The notes under the pieces: generated by a model
Databases searched by the model: none
What the model was told of the DNA's origin: nothing
Seen by the model: the letters and a program-made list of their open reading frames with translations, nothing else
Assembly (NCBI GenBank): GCA_027563935.2
Contig: CM050453.2
Coordinates: 67,130,018-67,194,017, forward strand
DNA: 64,000 bases
Source of the DNA: Costus lasius
Taxonomy: Eukaryota; Streptophyta; Magnoliopsida; Zingiberales; Costaceae
Direction: 5' to 3'
Program-made: the position numbers and the translations under genes
Shown: positions 23,901 through 36,893 of the stretch, piece by piece
Layout of the letters: each line of letters starts with the position of its first letter
Numbering within the stretch: position 1 is the first letter of the stretch

Positions 23901-25574
23901 GCCCAAAGAAAACTCAATGCTAGACATGCCAAGTGGGTAGAGTATTTACAACAGTACACTTTTGTCTTAAAGCACAAGTCTGGAGTTAACAACAAAGTTG
24001 CTGATGCTCTAAGTAGGGTAGTCTTCATTTTGCAAACTATGCATGCTGAACTTGTAGGATTTGAACATATGAAAACTGCTTACCTAGATTGCCCTGATTT
24101 TTCTGCTACTTATGCTGATATGACTAGAGATGTTATGAGTCACCCCTTGTACACCCTTCGGGATGGGTATCTCTTCCTTGGGCCAACACTCTGTGTGCCT
24201 AAGTCCTCAATCCGGGATTTCCTAGTTTGGGAACTCCATGGAGGAGGGTCTGCTGGGCACCATGGTCGAGAGAAGACCCGTGCCTTGGTCGAGGAACGAT
24301 TCTTTTGGCCTCAACTCTACCGAGATGTGGCCAAGGTAGTTAGGCATTGTGGAACCTGTCAAGCCACTAAAGTCCAGAAGCATAATTTTGGACTGTACAC
24401 CCCTCTGCCTATTCCCCAGGCACCGTGGCAGGACATTAGTATGGACTTTGTTCTAGGATTGCCTAGGACTGCTGCTAGGCATGACTCTATTTATGTTGTG
24501 GTAGACCGGTTCACAAAAATGGCTCATTTCATACCTTGCACTAAAACTACCGATGCCTCCCACATGGCTAGGATCTTCTTTAGAGACATTGTTAGGTTGC
24601 ATGGTACCCCTCTCACTATAGTTTCGGATAGAGACACTAGATTTGTTAGTCATTTCTGGAGGACGCTATGGGCTCTATTGGGCACAAAACTGAAGTTCTC
24701 GACGGCCTACCATCCCCAAACGGATGGGCAGACCGAAGTGGTCAACAGATCACTTGGGAGCATCCTTAGGAGTCTTGTAGGAGAGCACCCCAGTGATTGG
24801 GACAAGCTGTTACCTACAGCTGAGTTTTCCTACAATAGTGTTCCTAACAGGACTACTGGTCTATCTCCTTTTCAGGCAAACTTAGGATACCAGCCTAACA
24901 AGCCCATTGATCTATTTTCAGCCCCTAAACATTGCAAGACTTCTATTTCGGCCCGAGATTATGCTTTCCACATTTCGCAATTACATCATGAGCTATTCAG
25001 TAAGATTCAAGACTCTGTTAATCTATATCGTGACGATACTAATAAACATCGCCGAGAGAAGGTATTTTCTGTAGGGGATCAGGTTATGTTGCGGGTCCGC
25101 GAGGAACGCATCCAAGGACCAGGCCGCAAGTTGGACGCCAAGGGCATCGGGCCCTTCACTATTCTGAAGAAGGTCAACAATAACGCCTATCTCCTGGACC
25201 TACCGCCAGAACTGGGGATATCCTCCACCATCAATGTGGAGGATCTGACACTGTATCATCCGCCTCTCTCTATACAAGAACCAGACACTTGCCACGACTC
25301 AGAGATTGAGGCCATACTCGAGGACCAGACCCGACTCACCCCTGATGAGGTACAGCTTTATTACCGCATCAAATTTACTGATGGTGAGGAAGCTTGGCTC
25401 CCCGAGGCTGAGCTTGCTAGGTCCGCACCCGAGCTTCTCCAAGGGTACAAAGATAATTCTCCAGAGGAGAATTTCTCCCACCCCGGGAGAGCTGATGTGG
25501 GACCAAAGCAGGACCTTCGGAGGTCCACCCGGGTCCGAAAGAAGCCCTCTCGGTATGGCTATCCTAGCCATTAG
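20946..25574 (+). pseudogene. gag-pol: K gag-pol polyprotein, one nonsense codon from intact
   Basis: One frame of 1543 codons is broken only by a TAG at 23775-23777 inside RNase H. In order: gag (about residues 1-300), CCHC knuckle CYNCRQKGHFAKEC (about 320), protease with IDGGSS and ILLGRPW (about 410-480), reverse transcriptase with [13 protein letters not shown] (about 765), RNase H starting EVDCDASG (about 910), integrase zinc region (HHGREKTR...HCGTCQATK), core with SMDFVLGLP, VSDRDTRF and QTDGQTEVVN, and a GPF module (KGIGPFTILKKVNNNAYLLDLP). The last 27 codons lie inside the 3' LTR. That feature, with TGATG/CATCA ends, fits the CRM chromovirus clade (inference). The stop follows LNEAK. 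A glutamine CAG turned TAG would explain it. Confidence 0.9.
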
Positions 25575-27218
25575 ATATGGCTTCCTTAGGACCCCTTTTG
25601 TTGCTTATTTTGTCTTAGATTAGGGTGCATCATATGGTAGGTTAGATCCACCCTCCAATTACACCATGTAGTTACATGCCTAGGATCCGCCACTTATGTA
25701 TAGTAGGTTAGTGCATGAAATTGATGTAATAGTATAGGTCAACTCCATTCTTGGGATGCAAGTCAAAATCAAGTCAAGACAACTCCAAGAGATGCCATGG
25801 GCCATCAGCCCAACTCAAGAGAGAATCAGCCCACCCCAACCTAATGAAGCAACACCACAAGTACCTCAACTTCCACCATCCTAGTTGGCAGCCATGTGGA
25901 GCTTACCTTCATCTCCAACCAAGGCAAGATGCAGCCTACACAAAGTCCTACTTCAGCCCATCATGCGCCAGCCATCAAAGTCAAGGAGCAGCTTGAGCAA
26001 TGTCCACTTCAGTCCACCATGCGCCAGCCACCAAGGTCAAGGAGCAGCTGAACCATGTCAGCCTTTGCAGCAACTTCAGTCCCTTCAAGTGTCAGCCGCC
26101 CATGCCAATCTGCAGCCTGCACATTGTCAGCTCTTGGCAGCCTCTTCAGTCCATCATCAACTCAGTTTCGAACTTGCCATCCTGCTGAAGCTCCAAAGCC
26201 AAACCTCCAAGCAACCGCCCCTTTGGAAGAAGACATCAGCCCATTGAGTTGTCTACATCATGCTTACTTTGTGACTTGTTTTTGTGCTTAGGAAGGGAGA
26301 TAACCGTTGGAGACTCTCCTATATGATGTATCTTTTTGTAAAGCCACCAGCTAGAGTTGAATGAATTTTCAAATTTCAGAAGTGTGTCTTCTAATGGTGT
26401 GTGTCACCTAACCCCTCCCCTTCTTCCAACCATTGCCGAGAGTTCCATGCCACCCCCCCCTCTTGCTCTTCAACCTTCCACCTCCACGTGCGCTTGTCAT
26501 GAAGATGGGAGCTCACGCCACTTCCTCCCTTTAGCCTTGAAGAGTCCTCAGCCATGATGAGGAGCTGGACACATCCGAGACTCAAGAAGGTGTCATCAAC
26601 CCCATGCCAAGATCAAGCCACCACCCTAAGTTAGCTAAGTCTCTCTTCTCCCTTGGCTGATGTTTTCTTGACGTTTCTGAACATTCATCTACACTCACTA
26701 AGGTTTCTTCTCAGGTTGCGCAAGGCCAAGGAGGGCATACAAGTTCATCCCCCCCTTTTCCCCCTTAACTAGTTAGTCTCAAAAGTGTTAGCAAGGGAAT
26801 TTGGAGGCTATCCTCCCCCTTGAATGTTCTTATGTGAATGGCCTCTTAATATTTTTGTCAAACTCACCCACGCATGTGTGGGATGCTGCAATGCTATGTG
26901 TGTAAGCTCATAGGGCCCTACTTCGTGAGATTCAACCATTGGACCGGTGAAGAACGGGAAGGTCACCCTTTCTATTCTCAAAGGGTGCAAGGTGAGTTCC
27001 TCCCTTAGAGTAGCTCTAATGCTTATGATAGAATCGCATGCCTAGATCTATTTGAAGTTGTAGAACCGCATGCTCAAGCTTTATTCTAAGTTTCATCTTA
27101 TCTAGAAGCGCATGTTAGGATTTTCTTGATAAGTAGTTTCGGTTTTCACTACTATATACCAAAGAAACAAACTACTTTCAAACTACGTTAGTTCAAGGGG
27201 TTTGTTAACCTATACTTA
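25493..27218 (+). repeat. K 3' LTR, left part
   Basis: It starts TGATGTGGGACC after a short purine tract (GGGAGAG, 25485-25491). It overlaps the end of pol. It is interrupted by E2 after CTATACTTA. The final 60 bp resume at 36894. Confidence 0.92.
27214..27218 (+). other. Target-site duplication of E2, left copy (ACTTA)
   Basis: ACTTA at 27214-27218 is repeated at 36889-36893. With one copy removed, the K 3' LTR reads through exactly as in its 5' LTR. Confidence 0.95.
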
Positions 27219-30200
27219 TGTAACATCCCTCAGAATCACACCCCACACGCATACAAGTAAAATACGGGGTTTCAAAAATTTTTTACTCTTCCATTAAAAC
27301 ACAAGAAGAAAGCGGCATCGAAGGACATTACTACGGAACAGAAAACCGCACAGAACTGAATAGGATCGATTACTAGGAAATAGAAATCCGGAAATCCAGA
27401 AAAAATCCGGCAGCAAGTATTCTAAACTACTGCTGCACAGACACACATATCTTGTAACAACAACAAACGTCCACACTACACATATGTGGAATTTCAGAAA
27501 TATACAGAACTGATTATTCAGATACTAAAATAAACAACACAAATTCGGTTACACATCTCAAATCGGACATTTCAAAATAAGAACCAATTCAATAAAAGAA
27601 TCCAAGACTTGTATCCAATAATTTAAACGAAACAACTATAATATAATATCCTGAAAACAGGCATAAGCCCTCAGGAGATAAAACATGTCATATAGGTCAT
27701 AATAAATTAGGCACGCAGGCCTGATAAATCTTTAGAAGACTATTCTTAGAAATGACATCAAACATTAGCGTCATATTAGCTGTAGCAATTACTGTCTTGA
27801 TGTCTCACCTGAAAACATTTAAACAACGGAGGTGAGCTAAAAAGCTCAGTGAGTAAAAGACACTAAAAGTCATCCATAGTACACATCAAAAATATCATAC
27901 TTAAGTTGAAATTTTTTTTATTTAACAGATAAGATAAATCAACTTAACATGCATGCTCATATCAGAAACAAACACAATCAAATACAGATACTTGTAACAA
28001 TAGGCATCAAACAGGTAGGATATGAATATACCAACCCATACCAACTATCCACACCGCCTAATACATCTAAATACAGATCGAAATAGAACTACAGAAATCA
28101 GAACTGACAGACAGAAAATCATAATTTTCAGAGTCCAAAAGGATAGTCTACATCGGAAACAGAAAGGCCACAGAAGGCCTGATGACCACAGAAGGTCTGA
28201 CCCCACCTCTGCCGAGGACGAGACAATGCATGCATATCAGAAACAGAATGGTAGAGGAGATATCAGTGGGTGGCCCCCGTCTTGTCAGGACGTGGCACTC
28301 TGGTCTCCAATACCCAGAACAGAATGGTAGAGGAGGTATCAGTGGGTGGCCCCCGTCTTGTTAGGACGTGGCACTCTGGCCTCCAAAACCCAGAACTGAA
28401 TGGTAGAGGAGGTATCAGTGGGTGGCCCCCGTCTTGTTAGGACGTGGCACTCTGGCCTCCAAAACCCAGAACTGAATGGTAGAGGAGGTATCAGTGGGTG
28501 GCCCCCGTCTTGTTAGGACGTGGCACTCTGGCCTCCAAAACCCAGAACTGAATGGTAGAGGAGGTATCAGTGGGTGGCCCCCGTCTTGTTAGGACGTGGC
28601 ACTCTGGCCTCCAAAACCCAGAACTGAATGGTAGAGGAGGTATCAGTGGGTGGCCCCCGTCTTGTTAGGACGTGGCACTCTGGCCTCCAAAACCCAGAAC
28701 TGAATGGTAGAGGAGGTATCAGTGGGTGGCCCCCGTCTTGTTAGGACGTGGCACTCTGGCCTCCAAAACCCAGAACTGAATGGTAGAGGAGGTATCAGTG
28801 GGTGGCCCCCGTCTTGTTAGGACGTGGCACTCTGGCCTCCAATACCCAGAACAGAAATAGTGTCTCAAGGGTCGTAGTAGACTATCAGCACCATTACAGC
28901 GCCACAGAAGGAGGGTAAGGACACGGAAGAGTGCTACACTAGGGCATAATTTTACAGAACAGATTATACTGAAACAGAGAAGTAGGATCAACCACTACTT
29001 AATTCTTACATTATGCCCAAAGTCTAACAAACCAGAAAATGACACACCCCAATATCCAGTCCTTAAACACAGAACAGAAATTATATGAGTGAATTCCTTA
29101 CAACTAACCTTAATTCATGTCAAACCATTCTATGTTCTCACAAATGTTTTAACACATTCAAGGTTTTCAGAAACTTCACAACATATAAACAGAATAGGAA
29201 ATATCCACATAACAAACAATTAAATACAGAACAGAAATTATTCATATAACAAACATTTAAACACAGAACAGAAATTATTCATGAAATAATCACCTCAAAA
29301 TTCCTAAAACCGTGAGCTATAAAATTACTGTAAGGGGCGCCACTTTCAGAACCTTAACAGAACGCACAAATTTCATGTAAATAATTTCAGTCCCCCACTA
29401 CAGATAATTTTAATTACACGCTCGTGAAGAAAATTGACAAAAGCCCCAAAATTGGCTCGAACTATATTTTCGAAAATTCCTAAGTTCTTAGTTAAATCCC
29501 CAATTTTGTTTTCTCTAAAATTTCTCATCAAACAAATAAATTTTAGAAGAACTACAGACCACAATTTAATAGGTTAAACCATACAATGTAAATTTTTCTC
29601 ACAAAGGAATATTCGTCTAACCAAAACATAGCAGATTTATATTGTCAGTTTGCAAAATATATTTTTAGTCCAATTTCGAACCAAAGCTAGTCAATATTGT
29701 ATTCAAAATGAAGCTCTCTGAATCTAGTTTCCAATAAAACTGGTTTCACAAGATTTCGAATTTTAGACAGGAAGATATAAGGGTTCGAACATAGGAAGGT
29801 CAGAACTTCAGATTTCAAGAAAACAGATTCATATATCAGACTTGCAACATTTATTTCAGATCCAATAACTAATCGAAAATAGGCGTTATGGGAGTCAAAA
29901 TAAAGCTCTTCGAGCCTACGGTCTAATAAAACTGATTTGACAAGATTTCGAGCTATACCTAGGGAGATATGATGGTTCGAACACATAAAGGTCGAAATCC
30001 AGATTTCCAGAAAACTGATTTTGTACAGCTAGATTGCAATACAGATTGAAATACGAATACAGCTCGGATATGGTCGATATCAGATTCAAATTAAAGCCGA
30101 ATGTATCTAGTTTCATACAAAATTTATTTCGTGCGATTTTGATCTATAGACCATGAGATATTGGGGTTATAGTACACAAAGGTCAGATTAACGAATGCAG

Positions 30201-30844
30201 ATTTCAGTAGAACAGGATTTTAAAACCCTATAATTATTTGAATTCAACCCCATACGAATAATCATGGCAAATAACGAATTTTAATTCGGATTAGACTCCT
30301 TAGGATCGAATTACTCACCAGAAAAATCGCCCACAGAGAAAACGCCGAAACAGGGGATCAGGGGTCTCCAGAAAGTTCGTCCACCACTAGTCTGCCACCA
30401 CCAGCGTCAGAAATTTTGCAGGAGCGCCAAGCACAGTGAGGGGCGACAACACAGGCGGCTAGGGCAAGAAACAAACCACAAATCGTGAGGGAGAGGAGCT
30501 CTCACGAATTTTCCCCCTTTTTTTTTATTTTTTTTTTTCCACCCCAAACGGATCCAAGATCCAATAACCCAATTAACTTAAGTGGAAATCGGCTTTAATG
30601 GGCTTACCTGGGCTTAACCACCATGCGCCACTCCAATAACACAGAAATATGCGCCACCATGGTGGAAGAATTCCAGGAGCAAATAGTCAAGGTTGAGGGT
30701 TCGAAGCCCCAACAAAAATAATTATTTTTGCCCTGTAGGGAAAAGTCCTACAATTAGGCAAAAATCCCAAAATTTTAACCGATAAAAATACAGAAACTGA
30801 ATTTCTAACCTTAAATCATAATTCAGAAAATCAAGGGCGTTACA
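27219..30844 (-). repeat. E2 3' LTR (3626 bp, full length)
   Basis: It is bounded by TGTAAC and GTTACA and preceded on the minus strand by a polypurine tract. It contains eight 76-bp minisatellite units (28247-28853) and three decayed repeats of about 190 bp (about 29700-30200). It is the most complete G1 LTR in the window. Confidence 0.95.
28247..28853. repeat. 76-bp minisatellite, 8 copies
   Basis: Eight head-to-tail 76-bp units have the core GTGGGTGGCCCCCGTCTTGT. Units 3 to 7 are almost identical to each other (GTCTTGTTAGGACG variant), suggesting recent local amplification. Confidence 0.95.
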
Positions 30845-30860
30845 TCCTCCCCCCCTTATA
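30845..30860 (-). other. E2 polypurine tract
   Basis: The minus strand reads TAAGGGGGGGAGGA directly before the LTR start TGTAACGCC. It marks the start of plus-strand synthesis and the 3' LTR boundary. Confidence 0.85.
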
Positions 30861-30873
30861 GAGCTTTAGTCCT

Positions 30874-33800
30874 CTAAAGCTGACCAAGCCCGTCACTGAA
30901 CAGGTGAGGATGCTCCTTTCTCATCTCTGCTTCAACCTCCCAAGAGGCTTCTTCAACAGACTGATTTCCCCAGATGACTTTCACAAGTGGAATAACCTTA
31001 TTCCTCAGCACTTTCTCTTTTCTATCTTCAATTCTGAGAGGTTTCACCACAAAAGTCATGTTCTCTTCAAGCTGGAGAGGTTCCAACTCCAGAACATGAG
31101 AAGGATCAGAACAATATTTTCTGAGTGCAGAAACATGGAACACATTATGGAGGTGTTCCAGTGATGGGGGCAGAGCAAGTCGATATGCCACAGGTCCAAT
31201 CCTCTCAATGATATCAAAGGGACCAATGTACCTGGGACTCAATTTTCCCTTCTTCCCAAATCTCATCACCCCTTTCATAGGCGAGACCTTTAGGAAAACA
31301 TGCTCTCCCACCAAAAACTCAAGAGGACGCCGCCTCACATCAGCATAACTCTTCTGTCTATCCTGAGCAATCTTCATCTTTTTCTGAATTTCTCTGATCT
31401 TCTCAGTGGCTTCCTGAACAGCATCAGACTTTAGCACTGTTCTGTCCCCAGTTTCCTCCCAGCATATAGGTGTTCTGCATTTCCTCCCATATAGGGCCTC
31501 ATACGGAGCCATCTGTATGCTAGAGTGGAAGCTATTGTTGTAGGTGAACTCTATCAGTGATAAGTCCAGATCCCACTCAACAGACCAGTCAATCACATAA
31601 GATCTCAGAAGATCCTCAAGTGTCTGAATAGTTCTCTCTGTCTGACCATCAGATTGAGGATGATATGCAGTGCTGAAACTCAGATTAGTTCCCAAATCTT
31701 CCTGTAATTTCTTCCAAAACCTGGATAGAAATCGAGGATCACGATCAGAGACAATGTCCAAGGGAACTCCATGTAATCTGACAATCTCATCGATGTACAG
31801 TTTTGCTAACCGATCCAAACTGTAAGTCATTTTGATCGGTAAGAAGTGAGCCGACTTCGTGAGTCTGTACACAATCACCCATACGGCATCATGATTCCTT
31901 CTGGTATTGGGCAGTCCACACACAAAGTCCATACTGATATGCTCCCACTTCCACTGAGGAATAGGGAGAGACTGCATCAAACCGCCCGGCCTCTGATGCT
32001 CAGCCTTCACGGTTTGGCAAGTCAAACATCTGGACACAAACAAATGCACATCCTTCTTCATACCATGCCACCAGAAAGTCTTTTTCAGATCCTGATACAT
32101 CTTGGTACTACCAGGATGAACGGTATACTTAGTGCAATGACTTTCCTTAAGAATTTCATTTCTCAACTCAGGGTCCTCAGGGACACAGACCCTTCCACGA
32201 AATCTGAGGAGACCATCATCCGACATACTGAAATTCTCATCCCAGCCTTGCTCAGACCTCTCTTTCCACCATAGAATATCCTGATCTGACTGCTGCCCTG
32301 ATCTCAGTTTCTGCAGTAATTCTGACTGAACCCTGAGAGAAGCCAGAAGACCGCCTCTCTCACCCGGAGTCACACTCAGATGCATGTCACTGAACTCCTG
32401 CAATAGTCGCCACTCCTGGACTCGCAGTGCAGCTATCTGAGTCACAGGATACCGACTAAGCGCATCAGCCACCACATTGGCTTTACCAGACTGATATTGG
32501 ATGGTGAAGTCATAATCCTTTATCAATTCAAGCCATCGCCTCTGTCTCATATTCAGCTCTTTCTGAGTGAAGATATACTTCAAGCTCTGGTGATCTGTAA
32601 ACAATTCAAATGTCTGTCCAAACAGATAGTGCCTCCAGATTTTCAAGGCAAAAACTACAGCTGCCAACTCCAGATCATGAGTGGGGTAGTTTACTTCGTA
32701 ATCTTTGAGTTGCCTTGAAGCATAAGCGACTATTTTTCCTTGCTGCATCAGTACAGCACCCAGACCCTTACCAGAGGCATCAGTGTAAACAATGAACTTC
32801 TCTCCATCACAGGGAATGATGAGGATAGGAGCACTGGTCAGTCTCTTTTTCAGTTCCTGAAAACTAGACTCACAATCATCAGACCACTCAAACTTCAAAT
32901 TCTTTTTAGTTAACTTAGTCAGAGGACCTGCCAGCTTGGAAAAACCCTCCACAAAGCGGCGGTAGTATCCAGCTAAGCCCAGAAAACTTCTGACCTCAGT
33001 CGCTGTAGTTGGTCTTCCCCAGTGAAGAATGGCCTCCACCTTCACTGGATCCACAGACACACCCTGGCTAGAAATAATGTGTCCCAGAAAACCAATCTGA
33101 TCTAGCCAGAACTCACATTTGCTGGCCTTAGCATATAGCCGCTTCAGCCGCAGAATCTCCAGCACCTTGCGCAAATCCTGAGAGTGGTCTTGCGCATTCT
33201 TGGAGTAGATCAGAATATCATCAATGAAGACGACCACACATTTGTCCAGGAGCTCATGAAATACCCTGTTCATCAGATCCATAAACACCGCAGGAGCATT
33301 TGTCAGTCCAAAGGGCATAACAAGAAATTCATAGTGCCCATACCTGGTCCTGAATGCAGTTTTAGGTACATCCTCCTCCCGAACACTCATCTGATAATAG
33401 CCAGACCTCAGGTCAATTTTAGAGAATACAGTAGCACCCTGCAACTGATCAAAGAGATCATCAATACGGGGTAATGGGTACTTATTCTTAGCAGTCACTT
33501 GATTGAGTTGACGGTAATCGATGCACATGCGCAAAGTACCATCCTTCTTCTTCACAAATAACACAGGTGCTCCCCATGGAGAAACACTGGGCCGAATATA
33601 CCCCTTCTCTAATAGTTCTTCCAGTTGCTTCTTCAGCTCTGTCAGTTCTGAAGTTGCCATCCTGTAAGGAGCTTTAGATATCGGTGCTGTGCCTGGCAAC
33701 AACTCGATACCAAACTCAACTTCTCTGCTAGGTGGTAACCCAGATAAATCTGAGAAGACGTCAGCAAACTCTCTTACCACAGGAATTTTAGCCAGATCCA

Positions 33801-34716
33801 AATCAGGCTCAGTCTGCACCTTGACATGCGCCAGATACCCCTTGCAGCCCTGGGCTAAAAGCTTCCTGGCCTGCAGATGAGATATCACCAAAGGCCCTTG
33901 TTCTGAAATCCGGCCTTGGATAACCAATTGCTGTCCATCACTTAGATGCAGAGTAATTAGCTTTTCAAAACAATCTAAAGTAGCATGATAGGCAGACAGC
34001 CAATCCATGCCCAGAATGATGTCATAGTCTTTCATAGGAAGACTAATCAAATCAATAGGTAAATCATATCCTTCTACCTTAATCAAACAGTAAGGGTATG
34101 TTATATCTGTAGATACGGCCTCATACTGATCCACCGTCTTGTCACCCTGCTCAAGATGAATAAAGTCCACCTCGCGCTCCTCAGATAAGCTAGAGGGTAA
34201 AAACTTGACATTGAACTTCATCATGAAGTACTGCCAATCAACAACTCCGGATTCAGTTGCCGCCAGTCTGACGACTCCCTTCCACCAGTCTTCGGCATCT
34301 CCACGCAACATGAAGACAGACAAACATAGCTTGTCTGCATCATCACAGCGCAAAACCTGGAAAATCTTTTCCAGTGTCAAAAGCCAATCCTCGGCCGCTC
34401 TGGGCCCCGGACTACCATAAAATGCAGTCGGGTTCAGGTGCTGAAACTCTCGAACCAACCGAGCATATCGTTGATGCGCGCCATCACCCAGAGGAGAACC
34501 AGCCGGTTGTGACTGTGTCTGAGACGGTGTCTGCGTCAGCCGCTGCAATAACTGTTGCTAAACCTCCATGTGTTGCGCCTGCTGCTGCTGCATCATCTGA
34601 GTTTGCTGCTGGATGAATGCGTTCTGTTGTTTCATCATAGCAGTCATAGCCTCCATGGCCTGCCTCAGATCAGACTGTTGATCACCGTTGCTACTGCTAG
34701 CTCTTGGTCGCACCAT
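30874..34716 (-). pseudogene. gag-pol: E2 gag-pol, internally deleted
   Basis: Gag begins at ATG 34716 (MVRPRASSSNG) and meets a TAG at 34560-34558 where E1 has CAG. An open frame of 1224 codons follows (34548-30874): the rest of the gag domain to TVDQYEA, a deletion junction near 34115, the C-terminal half of protease ([19 protein letters not shown]), reverse transcriptase ([32 protein letters not shown]), RNase H ([21 protein letters not shown]), integrase (HPGSTKMY...[35 protein letters not shown]), GPF/HNVFHVS module and a chromodomain-like tail ([20 protein letters not shown]). The CCHC knuckle and the protease catalytic Asp are gone. The deletion keeps the frame. [10 protein letters not shown] has Tyr where Asp is usual. 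Confidence 0.92.
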
Positions 34717-34849
34717 TTTTTTTTACCTGCATCACATAACACGGTAGAATAACAACCAATGTTCAATCACAAATCAGATCCTAACTTGGTTTCTAGCAAT
34801 ACACAAACAGAGTTTTCCTTCCCCGGAGTTTCTAATTGCTAGTAAAATT

Positions 34850-34861
34850 GCTCTGATACCA
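34850..34861 (-). other. E2 primer binding site (initiator tRNA-Met)
   Basis: The minus strand reads TGGTATCAGAGC, 2 bp from the 5' LTR edge at 34864. Confidence 0.95.
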
Positions 34862-34863
34862 TC

Positions 34864-36888
34864 TGTAACATCCCTCAGAATCACACCCCACACGCATACA
34901 AGTAAAATACGGGGTTTCAAAAATTTTTTACTCTTCCATTAAAACACAAGAAGAAAGCGGCATCGAAGGACATTACTACAGAACAGAAAACCGCACAGAA
35001 CTGAATAGGATCGATTACTAGGAAATAGAAATCCGGAAATCCAGAAAAAATCCGGCAGCAAGTATTCTAAACTACTGCTGCACAGACACACATATCTTGT
35101 AACAACAACAAACGTCCACACTACACATATGTGGAATTTCAGAAATATACAGAACTGATTATTCAGATACTAAAATAAACAACACAAATTCGGTTACACA
35201 TCTCAAATCGGACATTTCAAAATAAGAACCAATTCAATAAAAGAATCCAAGACTTGTATCCAATAATTTAAACGAAACAACTATAATATAATATCCTGAA
35301 AACAGGCATAAGCCCTCAGGAGATAAAACATGTCATATAGGTCATAATAAATTAGGCACGCAGGCCTGATAAATCTTTAGAAGACTATTCTTAGAAATGA
35401 CATCAAACATTAGCGTCATATTAGCTGTAGCAATTACTGTCTTGATGTCTCACCTGAAAACATTTAAACAACGGAGGTGAGCTAAAAAGCTCAGTGAGTA
35501 AAAGACACTAAAAGTCATCCATAGTACACATCAAAAATATCATACTTAAGTTGAAATTTTTTTTATTTAACAGATAAGATAAATCAACTTAACATGCATG
35601 CTCATATCAGAAACAAACACAATCAAATACAGATACTTGTAACAATAGGCATCAAACAGGTAGGATATGAATATACCAACCCATACCAACTATCCACACC
35701 GCCTAATACATCTAAATACAGATCGAAACAGAACTACAGAAATCAGAACTGACAGACAGAAAATCAGAATTTTCAGAGTCCAAAAGGATAGTCTACATCG
35801 GAAACAGAAAGGCCACAGAAGGCCTGATGACCACAGAAGGTCTGACCCCACCTCTGCCGAGGACGAGACAATGCATGCATATCAGAAACAGAATGGTAGA
35901 GGAGATATCAGTGGGTGGCCCCCGTCTTGTCAGGACGTGGCACTCTGGTCTCCAATACCCAGAACAGAATGGTAGAGGAGGTATCAGTGGGTGGCCCCCG
36001 TCTTGTTAGGACGTGGCACTCTGGCCTCCAAAACCCAGAACTGAATGGTAGAGGAGGTATCAGTGGGTGGCCCCCGTCTTGTTAGGACGTGGCACTCTGG
36101 CCTCCAAAACCCAGAACTGAATGGTAGAGGAGGTATCAGTGGGTGGCCCCCGTCTTGTTAGGACGTGGCACTCTGGCCTCCAAAACCCAGAACTGAATGG
36201 TAGAGGAGGTATCAGTGGGTGGCCCCCGTCTTGTTAGGACGTGGTATCAGCAGAACAGGATTTTAAAACCCTATAATTATTTGAATTCAACCCCATACGA
36301 ATAATCATGGCAAATAACGAATTTTAATTCGGATTAGACTCCTTAGGATCGAATTACTCACCAGAAAAATCGCCCACAGAGAAAACGCCGAAACAGGGGA
36401 TCAGGGGTCTCCAGAAAGTTCGTCCACCACTAGTCTGCCACCACCAGCGTCAGAAATTTTGCAGGAGCGCCAAGCACAGTGAGGGGCGACAACACAGGCG
36501 GCTAGGGCAAGAAACAAACCACAAATCGTGAGGGAGAGGAGCTCTCACGAATTTTCCCCCTTTTTTTTTATTTTTTTTTTTTCCACCCCAAACGGATCCA
36601 AGATCCAATAACCCAATTAACTTAAGTGGAAATCGGCTTTAATGGGCTTACCTGGGCTTAACCACCATGCGCCACTCCAATAACACAGAAATATGCGCCA
36701 CCATGGTGGAAGAATTCCAGGAGCAAATAGTCAAGGTTGAGGGTTCGAAGCCCCAACAAAAATAATTATTTTTGCCCTGTAGGGAAAAGTCCTACAATTA
36801 GGCAAAAATCCCAAAATTTTAACCGATAAAAATACAAAAACTGAATTTCTAACCTTAAATCATAATTCAGAAAATCAAGGGCGTTACA
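34864..36888 (-). repeat. E2 5' LTR with a 1.6-kb deletion (2025 bp)
   Basis: It matches the 3' LTR almost base for base except for a deletion whose junction is at about 36243: the minisatellite core GGACGTGG runs straight into the segment that lies at about 30204 in the 3' LTR. About 4.7 minisatellite units remain (35891-36243). The missing part includes the repeats of about 190 bp. Confidence 0.92.
35891..36243. repeat. 76-bp minisatellite, 4.7 copies
   Basis: This is the same array as in the E2 3' LTR but with fewer units. The last unit is broken at the deletion junction. Confidence 0.92.
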
Positions 36889-36893
36889 ACTTA

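Larger units (their letters stand above)
27219..36888 (-). mobile_element. E2: young Tekay/Del-like gypsy element
   Basis: E2 is a minus-strand G1 element with both LTRs, a primer site, a polypurine tract and a perfect ACTTA duplication. Over their shared parts the two LTRs differ at only about five positions, so the insertion is recent. It is nevertheless defective: an internal deletion joins gag to the back of protease, a stop codon sits in gag, and the 5' LTR has lost about 1.6 kb. Confidence 0.95.

Noticed and set aside
28247..28853. Regular 76-bp repeats that could look like a CRISPR array
   Set aside because: Units are head-to-tail with no unique spacers, lie inside a plant LTR and recur with different copy number in every G1 LTR: a minisatellite.
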